Assembly (NCBI RefSeq): GCF_035653575.1
Contig: NZ_DASRBQ010000097.1
Span: forward strand, 1-64,000
Source: Actinocrinis sp035653575
Lineage (GTDB): Bacteria > Actinomycetota > Actinomycetes > Streptomycetales > Catenulisporaceae
Reading direction: 5' to 3'
Length of the DNA: 64,000 nucleotides
Shown: one piece after another, positions 1 through 10,365 of the stretch
Position numbering within the stretch: position 1 is the first letter of the stretch
Layout of the letters: the number at the start of each line of letters is the position of its first letter
Made by a program: the position numbers and the translations under genes
Notes under the pieces: model-generated
Database searches by the model: none
The model's input: only the letters and a program-made list of their open reading frames with translations
What the model was told of the DNA's origin: nothing

Positions 1-1251
<1,251 letters not shown>

Positions 1252-1255
<4 letters not shown>

Positions 1256-2238
1256 TGTGCGATCTCCACTACCGTCGTCTCGCCGGGCAGCGCCTCGTCG
1301 TCGGTCTGCTCCTTGCGCTTGGCCTTGGACTTGGCGCCCGAGGCGTTCGGGTCCAGCGCGTCGCGCAGCCCGTCGCCGATGAAGTTCACCGCGAGGATGG
1401 TCAGCACGAGAATTCCGGCGGGGAAGATGAACAGCCACGGATAGGTGTTCACATCGCCCTGGCCGGTGCCGATCAGCGTGCCGAGCGAGACGTCCGGCGG
1501 CTGGATGCCGAAGCCGAAGTAGGACAGGCCGGACTCGCCGAGGATCGTGCCGGCGACGCTGATGGTGGCGTCGATGATCAGCAGCGAGGCCATGTTCGGC
1601 AGGATGTGCCGCAGGATGATCCGCGGAGTCGAGACGCCCATGTACTTGGCGGCCAGCACGAACTCGCGGTTCTTCAGGCTCAGGGTGAGCGAGCGCACGA
1701 TGCGCGCGGTGATCATCCAGGCGAAGGCGGCCAGCAGCACCACGAACAGCAGCCAGGTCTTGCCCTTGAAGGTCGGCGAGAGGATCGCCAGCAGCAGGAA
1801 CGAGGGCATCACCAGCATCACGTCGATGAACCAGACCAGCACCCGGTCCACCCAGCCGCCGAGGTACCCGGCCACCGAGCCGATCAGCGCCGCGATCGCG
1901 GTGGTGAGCGGCCCGCCGATCAGGCCGATGACCAGCGACTTCTGCGCGCCGCGCATGGTCAGTACGAACATGTCCTGGCCGGTCTGCGTGGTGCCGAACC
2001 AGTGGGTCGCGGACGGGCCGGTCTGGAAGTTGTCGAAGTCGATGTCGGTCAGCTGCCAGTGCGTCAGATACGGCCCGAGGTAGGCGGCCAGGAAGAGCAG
2101 GACGATGACGATCAGCCCGAACAGAGCCAGCCGGTTGCGCACGAAGCGGCGGGCGATCAGCCAACCGCGGCCGCGACCGCCGGCGACCGGCATCAAAGCG
2201 GTCTCGTCGAGCTCCTTGGCGGCGTCGAGGGCGCTCAC
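1252..2238 (-). CDS. Peptide ABC transporter permease, DppC/OppC type
   Basis: Inner-membrane permease of 328 residues. A cytoplasmic N-terminus of about 30 residues is followed by a first membrane helix (LFGLIVIVLLFLAAYLGPYL), a periplasmic loop and the binding-protein-dependent transport core with five more helices. The EAA-type loop is around the segment AAKYMGVSTPRIILRHILPN. It pairs with the DppB-type permease encoded 106 bp upstream and with the fused ATPase that starts inside its stop codon. It should form the second channel subunit of the second peptide importer. The last 30 residues are charged and probably disordered. Confidence 0.92.
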
Positions 2239-2344
2239 TGCCGGGGCTCCTCTCCGCGGGTCGTCATAGTTGTTTCACGCATTGCGGGCACTGATTCGTT
2301 CAGCGGGAACGCGCACTGCCCCGGGAGGAACGCAGACCGCGACA

Positions 2345-3322
2345 TCAGGCACGCACCCTGGGGTCGAGCGCGGCGTAGGCGATCTCGGAGATCAATCCGG
2401 CGATCAGGACCAATCCGGCGACGAACAGGGAGACCGCGGCCACGGCGTTGGTGTCGTTGCCCTGAATCGAGGTCACCGCCCACTTCCCCATGCCGTTCCA
2501 GTCGAAGATGGTCTCGGTGAAGGTAGCGCCGGTGAAAAGCAGGACCGTGTTGTACACCAGCAGGGTCATGACCGGGATGATCGCGGTGCGCAGGCCGTGC
2601 TTGTAAATGGCCCGCCGGCGGGTCAGCCCCTTGGCCCGGGCGGTGCGCAGAAAATCGCTTCCCAAGACGTCCAGCATGGTGGAACGCTGGTACCTGCTGA
2701 GAATGGCGATCTCGCCCAGCACCAGCGTGATCGTCGGCAGTACCAGATGCTGGGCACGGCTGAGCATCTGCGGCCAGAACGCGGTGGTGGTCAGGTCGTA
2801 CTCGTTGTCGTACTGGAAGAAGCTCGTCCCACTCGCGTTGTTGAACCAGATCGCCAGGGCCTTGAGCAGGATGGCGAGGGTGAAGACCGGAGTGGAGATG
2901 ATCAGGAAGGAGGCCAGCGCCGAGAGGTGATCGCTGGCGCGATACTGGCGGACCGCGTTCCACGCGCCGACCAGCACGCCGCCGATCGCCCCGATGATCG
3001 TCGCGAACAGCAGCAGCCGGGTGGACACGCCGACGCGGCGGGCCAGGTCCTGGCCGACCGAGCCGCCCTGCACCTCGGTGCCGAAGTTGCCGTGCGCGAG
3101 ATCGTCGAGCCAATGCCCGTAGCGGACGAAAACGTCGGTGTCCGGATTGAGATTCTTCTCGTCCAGCATCCGGGTGATCACCGCGGGTGGCGGCGTGGGG
3201 TGCTTGCCCTCGTAGTTCGACTTCGGATTGAGCGCGAGCGCGGCCAGAAGGTACGCGATCGACGCACCCACGAAGGTCAAAATCACATAATTGAGCAATC
3301 TGCGCAGCAGATATGCGCCCAC
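2345..3322 (-). CDS. Peptide ABC transporter permease, DppB/OppB type
   Basis: Channel subunit of 325 residues with about six membrane helices. The first (YLLRRLLNYVILTFVGASIA) is followed by the long external loop typical of DppB and a C-terminal core ending in LDPRVRA. The frame stays open 156 bases further upstream, but GTG at 3322 is preferred: it has GGGAG about 6-9 bases ahead and begins directly with the family's usual YLLRRL helix. It is the first gene of the second importer in this window. A promoter-like element with an internal palindrome lies about 250 bases upstream. No binding protein for this set is seen; it may lie beyond the left edge. Confidence 0.92.
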   Translation of the reverse strand: MGAYLLRRLLNYVILTFVGASIAYLLAALALNPKSNYEGKHPTPPPAVITRMLDEKNLNPDTDVFVRYGHWLDDLAHGNFGTEVQGGSVGQDLARRVGVSTRLLLFATIIGAIGGVLVGAWNAVRQYRASDHLSALASFLIISTPVFTLAILLKALAIWFNNASGTSFFQYDNEYDLTTTAFWPQMLSRAQHLVLPTITLVLGEIAILSRYQRSTMLDVLGSDFLRTARAKGLTRRRAIYKHGLRTAIIPVMTLLVYNTVLLFTGATFTETIFDWNGMGKWAVTSIQGNDTNAVAAVSLFVAGLVLIAGLISEIAYAALDPRVRA

Positions 3323-3713
3323 GCGCCACTCCCTAGCCCTGCAACCGGCACCGGCGGGAGGCGCGCTCGCTCCGTTCTGGTACCGAGTTGTTCTCGGATC
3401 ATTCGACGGCGCGACCTTGTGGGCCGGCACTGGGCATCGCGGGATGTGGGTCAACCGGGCGTCGCCGTCTGCTGACACAGCCTGACGGCGGCTGCCCGGT
3501 GCTGTCCAGAGCCTTCAGATCAAGAACTAATTACGTTAAGGCGCAGCAAAAGAAACGGAATTTCCGGCCCGTTACGCGTTCGGGCAGAACGCGTCAATAG
3601 GGACCTTGAGATATAGGGAAAACCCTCGGGCCGGACAGAAAACGCGAATTCACCCCCGGGTGTGACGCGCGCTGGGCCGGCCGAGCGCACGCCGCCCAGG
3701 ATATGACGTCGCC
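3323..3713. other. 391-bp intergenic stretch between two peptide-transporter operons
   Basis: No convincing gene on either strand. It holds a promoter-like element reading leftwards (3569-3597, listed separately) and a few short inverted repeats near 3650-3710 that could end transcription of the upstream operon, but no T-rich tail was found. Confidence 0.6.
3569..3597 (-). promoter_or_regulatory. Candidate promoter with overlapping palindrome for the second peptide importer
   Basis: On the minus strand TTGACG is followed by exactly 17 bases and then TAACGG, close to the main vegetative promoter consensus. Most of the spacer is an 8-bp perfect inverted repeat, ACGCGTTC-gggca-GAACGCGT (3574-3594), so a regulator bound there would block RNA polymerase. 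The start site would be near 3561, giving a leader of about 240 bases to the DppB-type gene at 3322. Confidence 0.5.
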
Positions 3714-4754
3714 TCAGGTATACGAACCGACCCGCTCGTCCGCCATCACCGGGAAGTGACAGGCCGCCAGCTGCGTGGCCGCGCCCCCGGACTTGACCTC
3801 CAGCGGCGGCTCGACGGTCGCGCAGATCTCCTGGGCCTTCCAGCAGCGGGTGCGGAACCGGCAGCCGGAGGGCGGGTTGATCGGCGAGGGCACGTCCCCG
3901 GTCAGCAGGATCCGCTCGCGGCCGGTGGCCTCCTTGCGCTCCGGGTCCGGGATCGGCACGGCGGACAGCAGCGCGTTCGTGTACGGATGCAGCGGGCGGC
4001 CGTACAGGTCGTCGCGCTCCGCGACCTCCACCACCTTGCCCAGATACATGACCGCGACCCGGTCCGAGATGTGCCGCACCACGGACAGGTCGTGCGCGAT
4101 GAACACGTACGCGAGGCCGAGTTCCGCCTGCAGGTCCTCGAACAGGTTCACCACCTGCGCCTGGATCGACACGTCCAGCGCGGAGACCGGCTCGTCCGCC
4201 ACGATCAGCTTCGGCCGCAGCGCGATCGCCCTGGCGATGCCGATGCGCTGGCGCTGGCCGCCGGAGAACTCGTGCGGGTACCGGTTGTAGTGCTCCGGGG
4301 AGAGGCCGACCAGCGAGAGCAGGTCCTGCACCGCGCGCTTGACGCCGTGCTCGGTCTTGACGCCCTGGATCTGGAACGGGGCGCCGATGATCGAGCCGAC
4401 CGTCTGGCGGGGGTTGAGCGAGGACTGCGGGTCCTGGAACACCATCTGGATGTCGCGGCGCAGCGGCCGCAGCTCGCCGGGCTTGAGGTGCGTGATGTCC
4501 CGGCCCTCGAACACGACCTTGCCGCCGGTGGGCTCCAGCAGCCGGGTCAGCAGCCGGCCGGTGGTGGACTTGCCGCAGCCCGACTCGCCCACCAGGCCGA
4601 GCGTCTCGCCGGTGCGCACGGTCAGGTCGATCCCGTCGACCGCCTTGACCGCGCCGACGGTGCGCCGCAGCAGGCCGCGCCGGATCGGGAAGTGCTTCTC
4701 GAGTCCGGAGACTGACAACAGGTCTTCAGGCGTCGAGTCAGTGATAGTGCTCAT
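3714..4754 (-). CDS. Peptide ABC transporter ATPase, DppF/OppF type
   Basis: Cytoplasmic ATPase of 346 residues, second nucleotide-binding subunit of the complete importer. Visible motifs are Walker A GLVGESGCGKS, Q-loop VFQDPQSSLNP, signature FSGGQRQRIG, Walker B LIVADEPVSALD and the C-terminal oligopeptide domain with CRFRTRCW. The ATG at 4754 overlaps the stop of the upstream ATPase gene (ATGA). It is the last gene of the operon running from 9819. The paralogous pair at the left edge is fused, while this pair is separate. Confidence 0.93.
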   Translation of the reverse strand: MSTITDSTPEDLLSVSGLEKHFPIRRGLLRRTVGAVKAVDGIDLTVRTGETLGLVGESGCGKSTTGRLLTRLLEPTGGKVVFEGRDITHLKPGELRPLRRDIQMVFQDPQSSLNPRQTVGSIIGAPFQIQGVKTEHGVKRAVQDLLSLVGLSPEHYNRYPHEFSGGQRQRIGIARAIALRPKLIVADEPVSALDVSIQAQVVNLFEDLQAELGLAYVFIAHDLSVVRHISDRVAVMYLGKVVEVAERDDLYGRPLHPYTNALLSAVPIPDPERKEATGRERILLTGDVPSPINPPSGCRFRTRCWKAQEICATVEPPLEVKSGGAATQLAACHFPVMADERVGSYT

Positions 4755-5836
4755 AGATGCGGCCGGATTTCCTCGTTGAAGATCTGCTTGCGATCGGCGG
4801 ACGGCATGTGACAGGCCACCAGGTGGCGCGAGTCGACCGGGCGCAGTTGCGGCACCTCGGACTCGCTGCGGCCGTGGTTGCGGGCGGCGAACGCGCAGCG
4901 GGGGTGGAACGGGCAGCCGGACGGCACGTTGATCAGCGACGGCGGGGTGCCGGGGATCGGCAGCAGCCGCTCCAGCACGGGGCGGTCGAGGCGCGGCATC
5001 GAGCCGAGCAGGCCCCAGGTGTACGGGTGCTCCGGCTCGGTGAACACCGTCTTGGCCGAGCCGTACTCCACCGCCTTGCCCGCGTACATGACCATGATGT
5101 CGTCGGCGAGCTCGGCCACCACGCCCAGGTCGTGCGTGATGATGATCAGCGCGCTGTTGAACTCCTGCTGCAGATCGCGCATCAGGTCGAGGATCTGCGC
5201 CTGCACCGTCACGTCCAGCGCCGTGGTCGGCTCGTCCGCGATCAGCAGCTTGGGGTCGCACACCAGCGCCATCGCGATCATCGCGCGCTGGCGCATACCG
5301 CCGGAGAACTGGTGCGGGTAGTCGTCCACCCGCGAGCTCGGCTGCGGAATGCCGACCCGGTCCAGCATCTCGATCGCCCGCTTGCGGGCCTGCGCCTTGG
5401 AGACCTTGTGGTGCACCCGGTAGGCCTCGGCGATCTGGTCGCCGACCTTGTAGTACGGGTGCAGCGAGGAGAGCGGGTCCTGGAAGACCATCGCCACCTT
5501 CTCGCCGCGCAGCTCCCGCAGCTCCGCCTGGTCGGCGTGCACGAGCTCCTGGCCGTCGAGCCAGATCTCGCCGGACATGATGGCCCCGCCGCGGCCGCGC
5601 TTGTTGGCGCGCTTGTGCAGGCCCATCAGCGAGAGCGAGGTGACCGACTTGCCGGAGCCGGACTCGCCCACGATGCCGAGGGTCTGCCCGCGCTCGAGCT
5701 TGAAGTTGATCCCGTCCACCGACTTGACCAGGCCGTCGTCGGTCTGGAAGTGCACCCGCAGGTCCCGCACGTCCAGGAACGCGGCCGGTCCCTCCAGGGT
5801 GGATTCGGAGATCGGAAAGTCCTGGTCCGTGGTCAT
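4751..5836 (-). CDS. Peptide ABC transporter ATPase, DppD/OppD type
   Basis: First ATPase subunit of the complete importer, 361 residues. Walker A GIVGESGSGKS, signature FSGGMRQRA, Walker B LLIADEPTTALD and the C-terminal CPFHPRCAF cysteine motif are all present. An insert rich in basic residues and glycine (KRANKRGRGGA) follows the Walker A helix. Both ends overlap neighbouring genes by ATGA, so permease, DppD and DppF are made as one translationally coupled unit. Confidence 0.93.
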   Translation of the reverse strand: MTTDQDFPISESTLEGPAAFLDVRDLRVHFQTDDGLVKSVDGINFKLERGQTLGIVGESGSGKSVTSLSLMGLHKRANKRGRGGAIMSGEIWLDGQELVHADQAELRELRGEKVAMVFQDPLSSLHPYYKVGDQIAEAYRVHHKVSKAQARKRAIEMLDRVGIPQPSSRVDDYPHQFSGGMRQRAMIAMALVCDPKLLIADEPTTALDVTVQAQILDLMRDLQQEFNSALIIITHDLGVVAELADDIMVMYAGKAVEYGSAKTVFTEPEHPYTWGLLGSMPRLDRPVLERLLPIPGTPPSLINVPSGCPFHPRCAFAARNHGRSESEVPQLRPVDSRHLVACHMPSADRKQIFNEEIRPHL

Positions 5837-6834
5837 CCCAGCCTCACTCGCGGGTCGAGCACTCCGTAGAGCAGGTCCACAATCAGGTTGGCGGCGACGA
5901 TGAAGAAGCTCGCCATGAGCGTGACGCCCATGACCACCGGGATGTCCTGGCGCCCGATCGCGTCCACCGCGTCGAAGCCGATGCCGTGGAACCCGAAGAT
6001 CTCCTCGGTGACCACCGCGCCACCGAGCAGGTAGCCGAAGTCGAGGCCGAACATGGTGATGATCGGCGTGTAGATGGCGCGCATGGCGTGCTTGCCGACC
6101 ACGATCCGCTCGGGCAGGCCCTTGGACCGCGCGGTGCGCACATAGTCCTCGTTGAGCGTGTCGAGCATGGTGGACCTGGTGATCCGGGTGTAGGCGGCGG
6201 CCGAGATGAACGCCAGCACCGCGCACGGCCAGAAGATGTTCAGCGCCCAGTTCCAGGGGTCCTGGGTGAACGGCACGTACTGGATCTGGTTGATGAAGTG
6301 GAACTGGTACTGCACCAGCAGCGCGACCACGAGCGCGGTGAAGTTCACCGGCATCGAGATGCCGGCCAGGGCCACCACGATGATCGAGCGGTCGGCCAGG
6401 CGGCCCTTGTTCAGCGCCGCGATGACGCCGCCGAGCACGCCGAAGAACAGCCACAGCACCGCGGCGCCGATGGCGAGGGACAGGGTGACCGGGAAGTCGG
6501 CGATCAGCTTCGGCCACACCAGCTGGTTGGTGATGTACGAATAGCCGAAGCACGGGGCCGGGCAGCTGAGCGCCACCGAGCCGTTGCCGAAGGTGCGTCC
6601 GGCGAAGATGCCGGAGAAGTAGTCCCAGTACTGCACGACCAGCGGCTTGTTGAAGCCGAGCTTCTCGCCGATGGCGGCGATGGTGGCCGGGGTCTGGCTC
6701 TTGCCGGCGTAGGTCGCGGCGAGGTTCTCGCCGAACCACTGCGGCATCACATACGAGATGATAAAGGTAATGATACTTACGACGATGATGACCAGCGCGG
6801 CCTGGAACAGTCGTCTGACGATGTAAGCGAACAC
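5833..6834 (-). CDS. Peptide ABC transporter permease, DppB/OppB type
   Basis: Inner-membrane permease of 333 residues. It starts with the usual helix (MFAYIVRRLFQAALVIIVVS), has a large external loop (about residues 35-115) with two cysteines (SCPAPCFG), then the transport core with the coupling segment around ARSKGLPERIVVGKHA, and ends in LDPRVRLG. It lies 127 bp after the binding-protein gene, separated from it by a strong hairpin, and overlaps the next ATPase gene by ATGA. It pairs with the DppC-type permease at the head of the operon. Confidence 0.93.
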   Translation of the reverse strand: MFAYIVRRLFQAALVIIVVSIITFIISYVMPQWFGENLAATYAGKSQTPATIAAIGEKLGFNKPLVVQYWDYFSGIFAGRTFGNGSVALSCPAPCFGYSYITNQLVWPKLIADFPVTLSLAIGAAVLWLFFGVLGGVIAALNKGRLADRSIIVVALAGISMPVNFTALVVALLVQYQFHFINQIQYVPFTQDPWNWALNIFWPCAVLAFISAAAYTRITRSTMLDTLNEDYVRTARSKGLPERIVVGKHAMRAIYTPIITMFGLDFGYLLGGAVVTEEIFGFHGIGFDAVDAIGRQDIPVVMGVTLMASFFIVAANLIVDLLYGVLDPRVRLG

Positions 6835-6850
6835 TGATATCGGCCGGTTC

Positions 6851-6893
6851 CGGCGTGGGGGTGGATCCCGGTCGGGGATCCACCCCCACGCCG
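6851..6893 (-). terminator. 19-bp perfect hairpin between binding-protein and permease genes
   Basis: Two perfectly complementary 19-base arms (6851-6869 and 6875-6893; core GGTGGATCC / GGATCCACC) enclose a 5-base loop. There is no T-run, so it is probably a partial terminator or RNA-stability element. Such hairpins after the binding-protein gene of ABC operons commonly give more binding protein than membrane subunits. Confidence 0.65.
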
Positions 6894-6961
6894 CCCTACG
6901 CCTTCACCTGCTTCCAGTTCTGCTCGCGAAAGGAGGGTTTACCTTCCGGCCGTGGCCGGGC

Positions 6962-8761
6962 TCAGGATCCGGCGACGCCCAGCGCAGCCAGGTCGACCTC
7001 ACCGTTGTAGGCGTTCGTGATGTAGTAGTTCGTCACGTTCTTGCCACGAGCCAGCAGCAGGGTGTCGAAGCCGTAGGGGATGTACACGGCGTCGGACATG
7101 ACCTGCGCGTCGATCTTGGCGCCCAGCGTCGCGTTCTGCGACGGGTCGGTGTTGGCCTTCATCTGGTCCAGCAGACCGTTGACCACCGTGTCGTTCAGAC
7201 GGCCGTAGTTCGAGCCGCTGTTGGTCGCCGAGAGCAGGCGGCCGTCGGCGATCTGCGAGAAGAACGCGAACGGGGAGGGCCAGTCCGGACCCCAGCCGGC
7301 CGCGGCCAGCCCGTAGCCCTTGCTCTTCATGACCTGCGGACGCTGCAGGTTCTGGCTGTAGTACTTCGAGCCCTCGACCTGGGTGATCTGGGTGGTGATG
7401 CCCACGCGAGCCAGCGCGTTCTGCAGCGCGGTGGCGAAGCCCGGGCCCTTGCCCTTGTTCACGGTGATGATGCCGGTGGAGAAGCCGTTGGGCTGGCCGC
7501 AGGCCTGCAGCTCCTGCTTGGCCATGGTCACATCGCCCTTGGAGTCCGGGCCCGTCGGGTACGGGTTGGCGTCCGTGTGGCCCTGCACGCCCGGAGGCAG
7601 CATCGTGTTGGCGATCTTGGCGCCGGCGATCTCGCCGCCACGCGCGTTGACCAGGTCGACCTTGTTCAGCGCGTAGGCCACGGCCTTGCGGCAGTGGATG
7701 TTGTTGAACGGCGCGACGTCCTGGTCGATGCTGACGTACCGGGTGGCGTTGGCCGGCGGGTTGTCCGTGTACTTCTTCTTCGCCGGGTTGCTCAGCACGG
7801 TGGCGACGTCAGCGGTCTGCAGACCACCGCCGTCGTACTCCGCGTCAACGCTGCCGGCCAGAATCGCCTGGTCGAGCTGGGTCGGGTCCCAGTCGGTCTT
7901 GACCGTGATCTTGTCCGGCAGGGCCGGGTCGACCGGGTCGCTGGCCGCGGACCAGTTCGGGTTGCGGGTCAGCTCGATGTCCTTGCCCGCGACGTACGAG
8001 GCGATCTGGTACGGGCCGCTGGAGACCACGTGCGTGTTGTAGTTCAGGCCGCCGGTCGCCGCGTTCTGGTCCACGTCGATCGGGACCGGAGCGGTCTGCG
8101 GCAGGGTCAGCACGTACGGGAACTCGCCGTACTTGCCGGTCAGGTGGAAGATCAGCGTGGTGTCGTCCGGGGTGTCGACGCCCGTCAGACCCAGGTGGTC
8201 GGCCGCCTTGTCCTTGTACGGACCCGGGTAGGTGCCGTCGGTCAGCAGCGAGGAGAAGTACTCCGGGCCGGCCGGGTTGACCGAGTCGATCGCGTAGGAG
8301 CGCTCGATGGCGTACTTGACTTCCTTGGAGGTGATCGGCTCTCCGTTGGAGAACTTCAGGCCCGAGCGGATCTTCACGGTCCAGGTCAGGCCGTCCGGCG
8401 AGGCGGTCGGAGCGGCCGCGGCCAGGCCGGGCACCAGCTGCGTCGACTGCGAGCCGGGCGCGCCGATCTTGTAGGTCATCAGCGTGCGCGCGTAGTACCG
8501 GGAGAAGTTCCAGGAGTACGCGTAGTACTGGTTGACCGGGTCCACCGAGTCAAGGTCCTGGGAGCCGCCGAGAACGAGCGTACCGCCCTTGTGCGTGGAC
8601 GGGTTGACCACGCCGGTGACACCGTAATTGAACTTGATCGTGTCGGCAGGGTTGGCGGAACCGCCGCTGCTGCCGCCCTTGCTGCTACTGCACGCGGTAG
8701 CGACCGACGCGACCAGCGCGGCCGCCGCGGCCGCCGCGGCGATCTTGGTTGTACGCTGCAT
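6962..8761 (-). CDS. Peptide-binding lipoprotein of ABC importer (SBP family 5)
   Basis: Secreted solute-binding lipoprotein of 599 residues that delivers peptides to the permeases. The start at 8761 gives a short basic end (MQRTTK), an alanine-rich hydrophobic stretch and a lipobox (VATAC, cysteine near residue 24), followed by a Ser/Gly linker. An AAAGGGG ribosome-binding site lies further upstream, and the frame extends 10 codons beyond this start. The mature part has the family-5 layout (segment LTWTVKIRSGLKFSNGEPIT and a late YIPYGFDTLLLA). It lies second in the operon. Confidence 0.93.
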   Translation of the reverse strand: MQRTTKIAAAAAAAALVASVATACSSSKGGSSGGSANPADTIKFNYGVTGVVNPSTHKGGTLVLGGSQDLDSVDPVNQYYAYSWNFSRYYARTLMTYKIGAPGSQSTQLVPGLAAAAPTASPDGLTWTVKIRSGLKFSNGEPITSKEVKYAIERSYAIDSVNPAGPEYFSSLLTDGTYPGPYKDKAADHLGLTGVDTPDDTTLIFHLTGKYGEFPYVLTLPQTAPVPIDVDQNAATGGLNYNTHVVSSGPYQIASYVAGKDIELTRNPNWSAASDPVDPALPDKITVKTDWDPTQLDQAILAGSVDAEYDGGGLQTADVATVLSNPAKKKYTDNPPANATRYVSIDQDVAPFNNIHCRKAVAYALNKVDLVNARGGEIAGAKIANTMLPPGVQGHTDANPYPTGPDSKGDVTMAKQELQACGQPNGFSTGIITVNKGKGPGFATALQNALARVGITTQITQVEGSKYYSQNLQRPQVMKSKGYGLAAAGWGPDWPSPFAFFSQIADGRLLSATNSGSNYGRLNDTVVNGLLDQMKANTDPSQNATLGAKIDAQVMSDAVYIPYGFDTLLLARGKNVTNYYITNAYNGEVDLAALGVAGS

Positions 8762-8829
8762 TCCGTGAATGCCCCTTTCAGGACTGCGCAACGGAGGGGT
8801 GTTCTGTTGAAAAACCGGAGCGGGCGCTT

Positions 8830-9819
8830 CTAGCGGCCGGCCCGGGGGTCTAGGGCGTCGCGCAGGCCGTCTCCGAAGAGGTTGAAGGCGAGCACGGTGA
8901 GGAACACGGCCAGGCCGGGGACGAGCATGAAGGTCGGGTCGACCTGGTAGAAGTCCACGGCCGTGGAAAGCATCTGCCCCCAGGAGGCGTTCGGCGGCGG
9001 GGTGCCGACGCCCAAGAAGGAGAGGTAGGCCTCGAGCACGATGTTCGCCGGGATCGCCAGCGAGGTGTACACCAGGATCGGGCTGGCCAGGTTGGGCAGG
9101 ATCTCGCGGAAGATGATCCGGCTCGGGCGCGCGCCCAGCACGCGGGCGGCGTCGACGAACTCGCGGTCCCGCAGCGAGAGCACCAGGCCTCGGATGAGCC
9201 GGGCCTGATACGCCCAGCTGAAGATGCCGATGACGGCGATCATGACCACCAGGTGCACGCCGTAGGCGCCGAGGCCGAAGGCCTGGCTGGGGATGATCGA
9301 GCCGATGGCGATCAGGAAGATCAGGATCGGGAAGGCCAGGAACACGTCGGTGATCCGGGAGAGGATCCCGTCGGTCCAGCCGCCGAAGTAGCCGGCCACG
9401 GAGCCGATGACGATGCCGAAGACCATCTGCAGCGCGGTCGCGGCCAGCGCCACGATGAGGCTGGGCCGCACGCCGACGACGATGCGGGCGAACAGGTCGC
9501 GGCCGTTGACCGGCTCGAGGCCGAAGGGGTGGGCGAGGCTCATCCCGCCACGCGAGCCGTAGGGCAGCAGGGAACCCGGGTCGACCAGGTTGCCGTTGAA
9601 CTGGTTGGGGTCGAGGCCCATCGCGTGGTTGATGACATCCGCGAAGATGGCCAGCAGGATCAGCAGCACGATGAACGCGCCGCTGGCCATGGCGACCTTG
9701 TCGCGCTTGAGCCGGTCCCAGGCGATACGGCCTAGGGATCGGCCCTCGATCGGGTTTCCCGGGGTCGCCGGTATACCCACTTCGGCGGCTTCGTCGGCCG
9801 CCGTGTTCGGCACAGTCAT
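8830..9819 (-). CDS. Peptide ABC transporter permease, DppC/OppC type
   Basis: Permease of 329 residues and first gene of the complete importer operon. The start at 9819 (MTVPNTAADEAAEVG) follows GAGGA at 12 bases; an upstream in-frame extension of 43 residues looks non-coding. There are six membrane helices with a long loop after the first, a coupling segment near ARVLGARPSRIIFREILPN and the typical C-terminus FGDGLRDALDPRAGR. Having the C-type permease first, before the binding protein, is unusual; B-C-D-F is the common order. A palindrome about 130 bp upstream may be an operator. Confidence 0.92.
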   Translation of the reverse strand: MTVPNTAADEAAEVGIPATPGNPIEGRSLGRIAWDRLKRDKVAMASGAFIVLLILLAIFADVINHAMGLDPNQFNGNLVDPGSLLPYGSRGGMSLAHPFGLEPVNGRDLFARIVVGVRPSLIVALAATALQMVFGIVIGSVAGYFGGWTDGILSRITDVFLAFPILIFLIAIGSIIPSQAFGLGAYGVHLVVMIAVIGIFSWAYQARLIRGLVLSLRDREFVDAARVLGARPSRIIFREILPNLASPILVYTSLAIPANIVLEAYLSFLGVGTPPPNASWGQMLSTAVDFYQVDPTFMLVPGLAVFLTVLAFNLFGDGLRDALDPRAGR

Positions 9820-10365
9820 CGTGGTATGACGTCCTCGTCGTTCGCGGTGGAACCCGTCGGGACCAGGTTTTGGTGGTGAGCGGTACGCGGATCCTACGTG
9901 CTTACCCCGAGCCTGCCGGACCGGGGTGGTACTGCAAGCCACATTCATCGGATGTGATCCGATTGTGCGACATGATGGGACAAATCCCGTAATCGGGGTG
10001 GGCGACGGCCAAATTACGCAGGCCAGGGCACCCGGAGCGACGGATTCTGCGGTCCGCGCCGTCCCTGATCGCGGGAATTCCTACCATGCCCCGTCTGGGA
10101 GAACAATCCTCGGCGTTGCTTCCCGGCGGAACACCCGTGCGGCAATGTGTGTCCGAACTGTGATGGAACCCGTACCTCTCCGAGTTCCAAGGCGGTTGTT
10201 GTCTTGATCATCCCATACTCGCTGTATGTGGTTGTTCATGCAGTCGTGACAACAGCTTCAGCCGCGTGGACCAACGTCCGAGCACATCGTGGCCGAATCG
10301 TTGTCAGACGCGAGCCGCTCGGTCACCCGAGGAGCCCAGCTCCGGGCGGGTTACGCTGGTGAGCC
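9820..10365. other. 546-bp divergent intergenic region
   Basis: Separates the leftward peptide-importer operon from the rightward flavoenzyme gene, so it should contain two promoters. It holds the 17-base palindrome at 9947-9963. TTACGCT at 10351-10357 sits 9 bases before the GTG at 10366 and could be the -10 of a nearly leaderless transcript. No gene was found. Confidence 0.5.
9947..9963. promoter_or_regulatory. Palindromic candidate operator upstream of peptide-importer operon
   Basis: Perfect inverted repeat ATCGGAT-gtg-ATCCGAT, 128 bases upstream of the first permease gene. It has the size and symmetry of a site for a dimeric helix-turn-helix regulator. No regulator gene is adjacent, so the binding protein is unknown. 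Confidence 0.4.
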
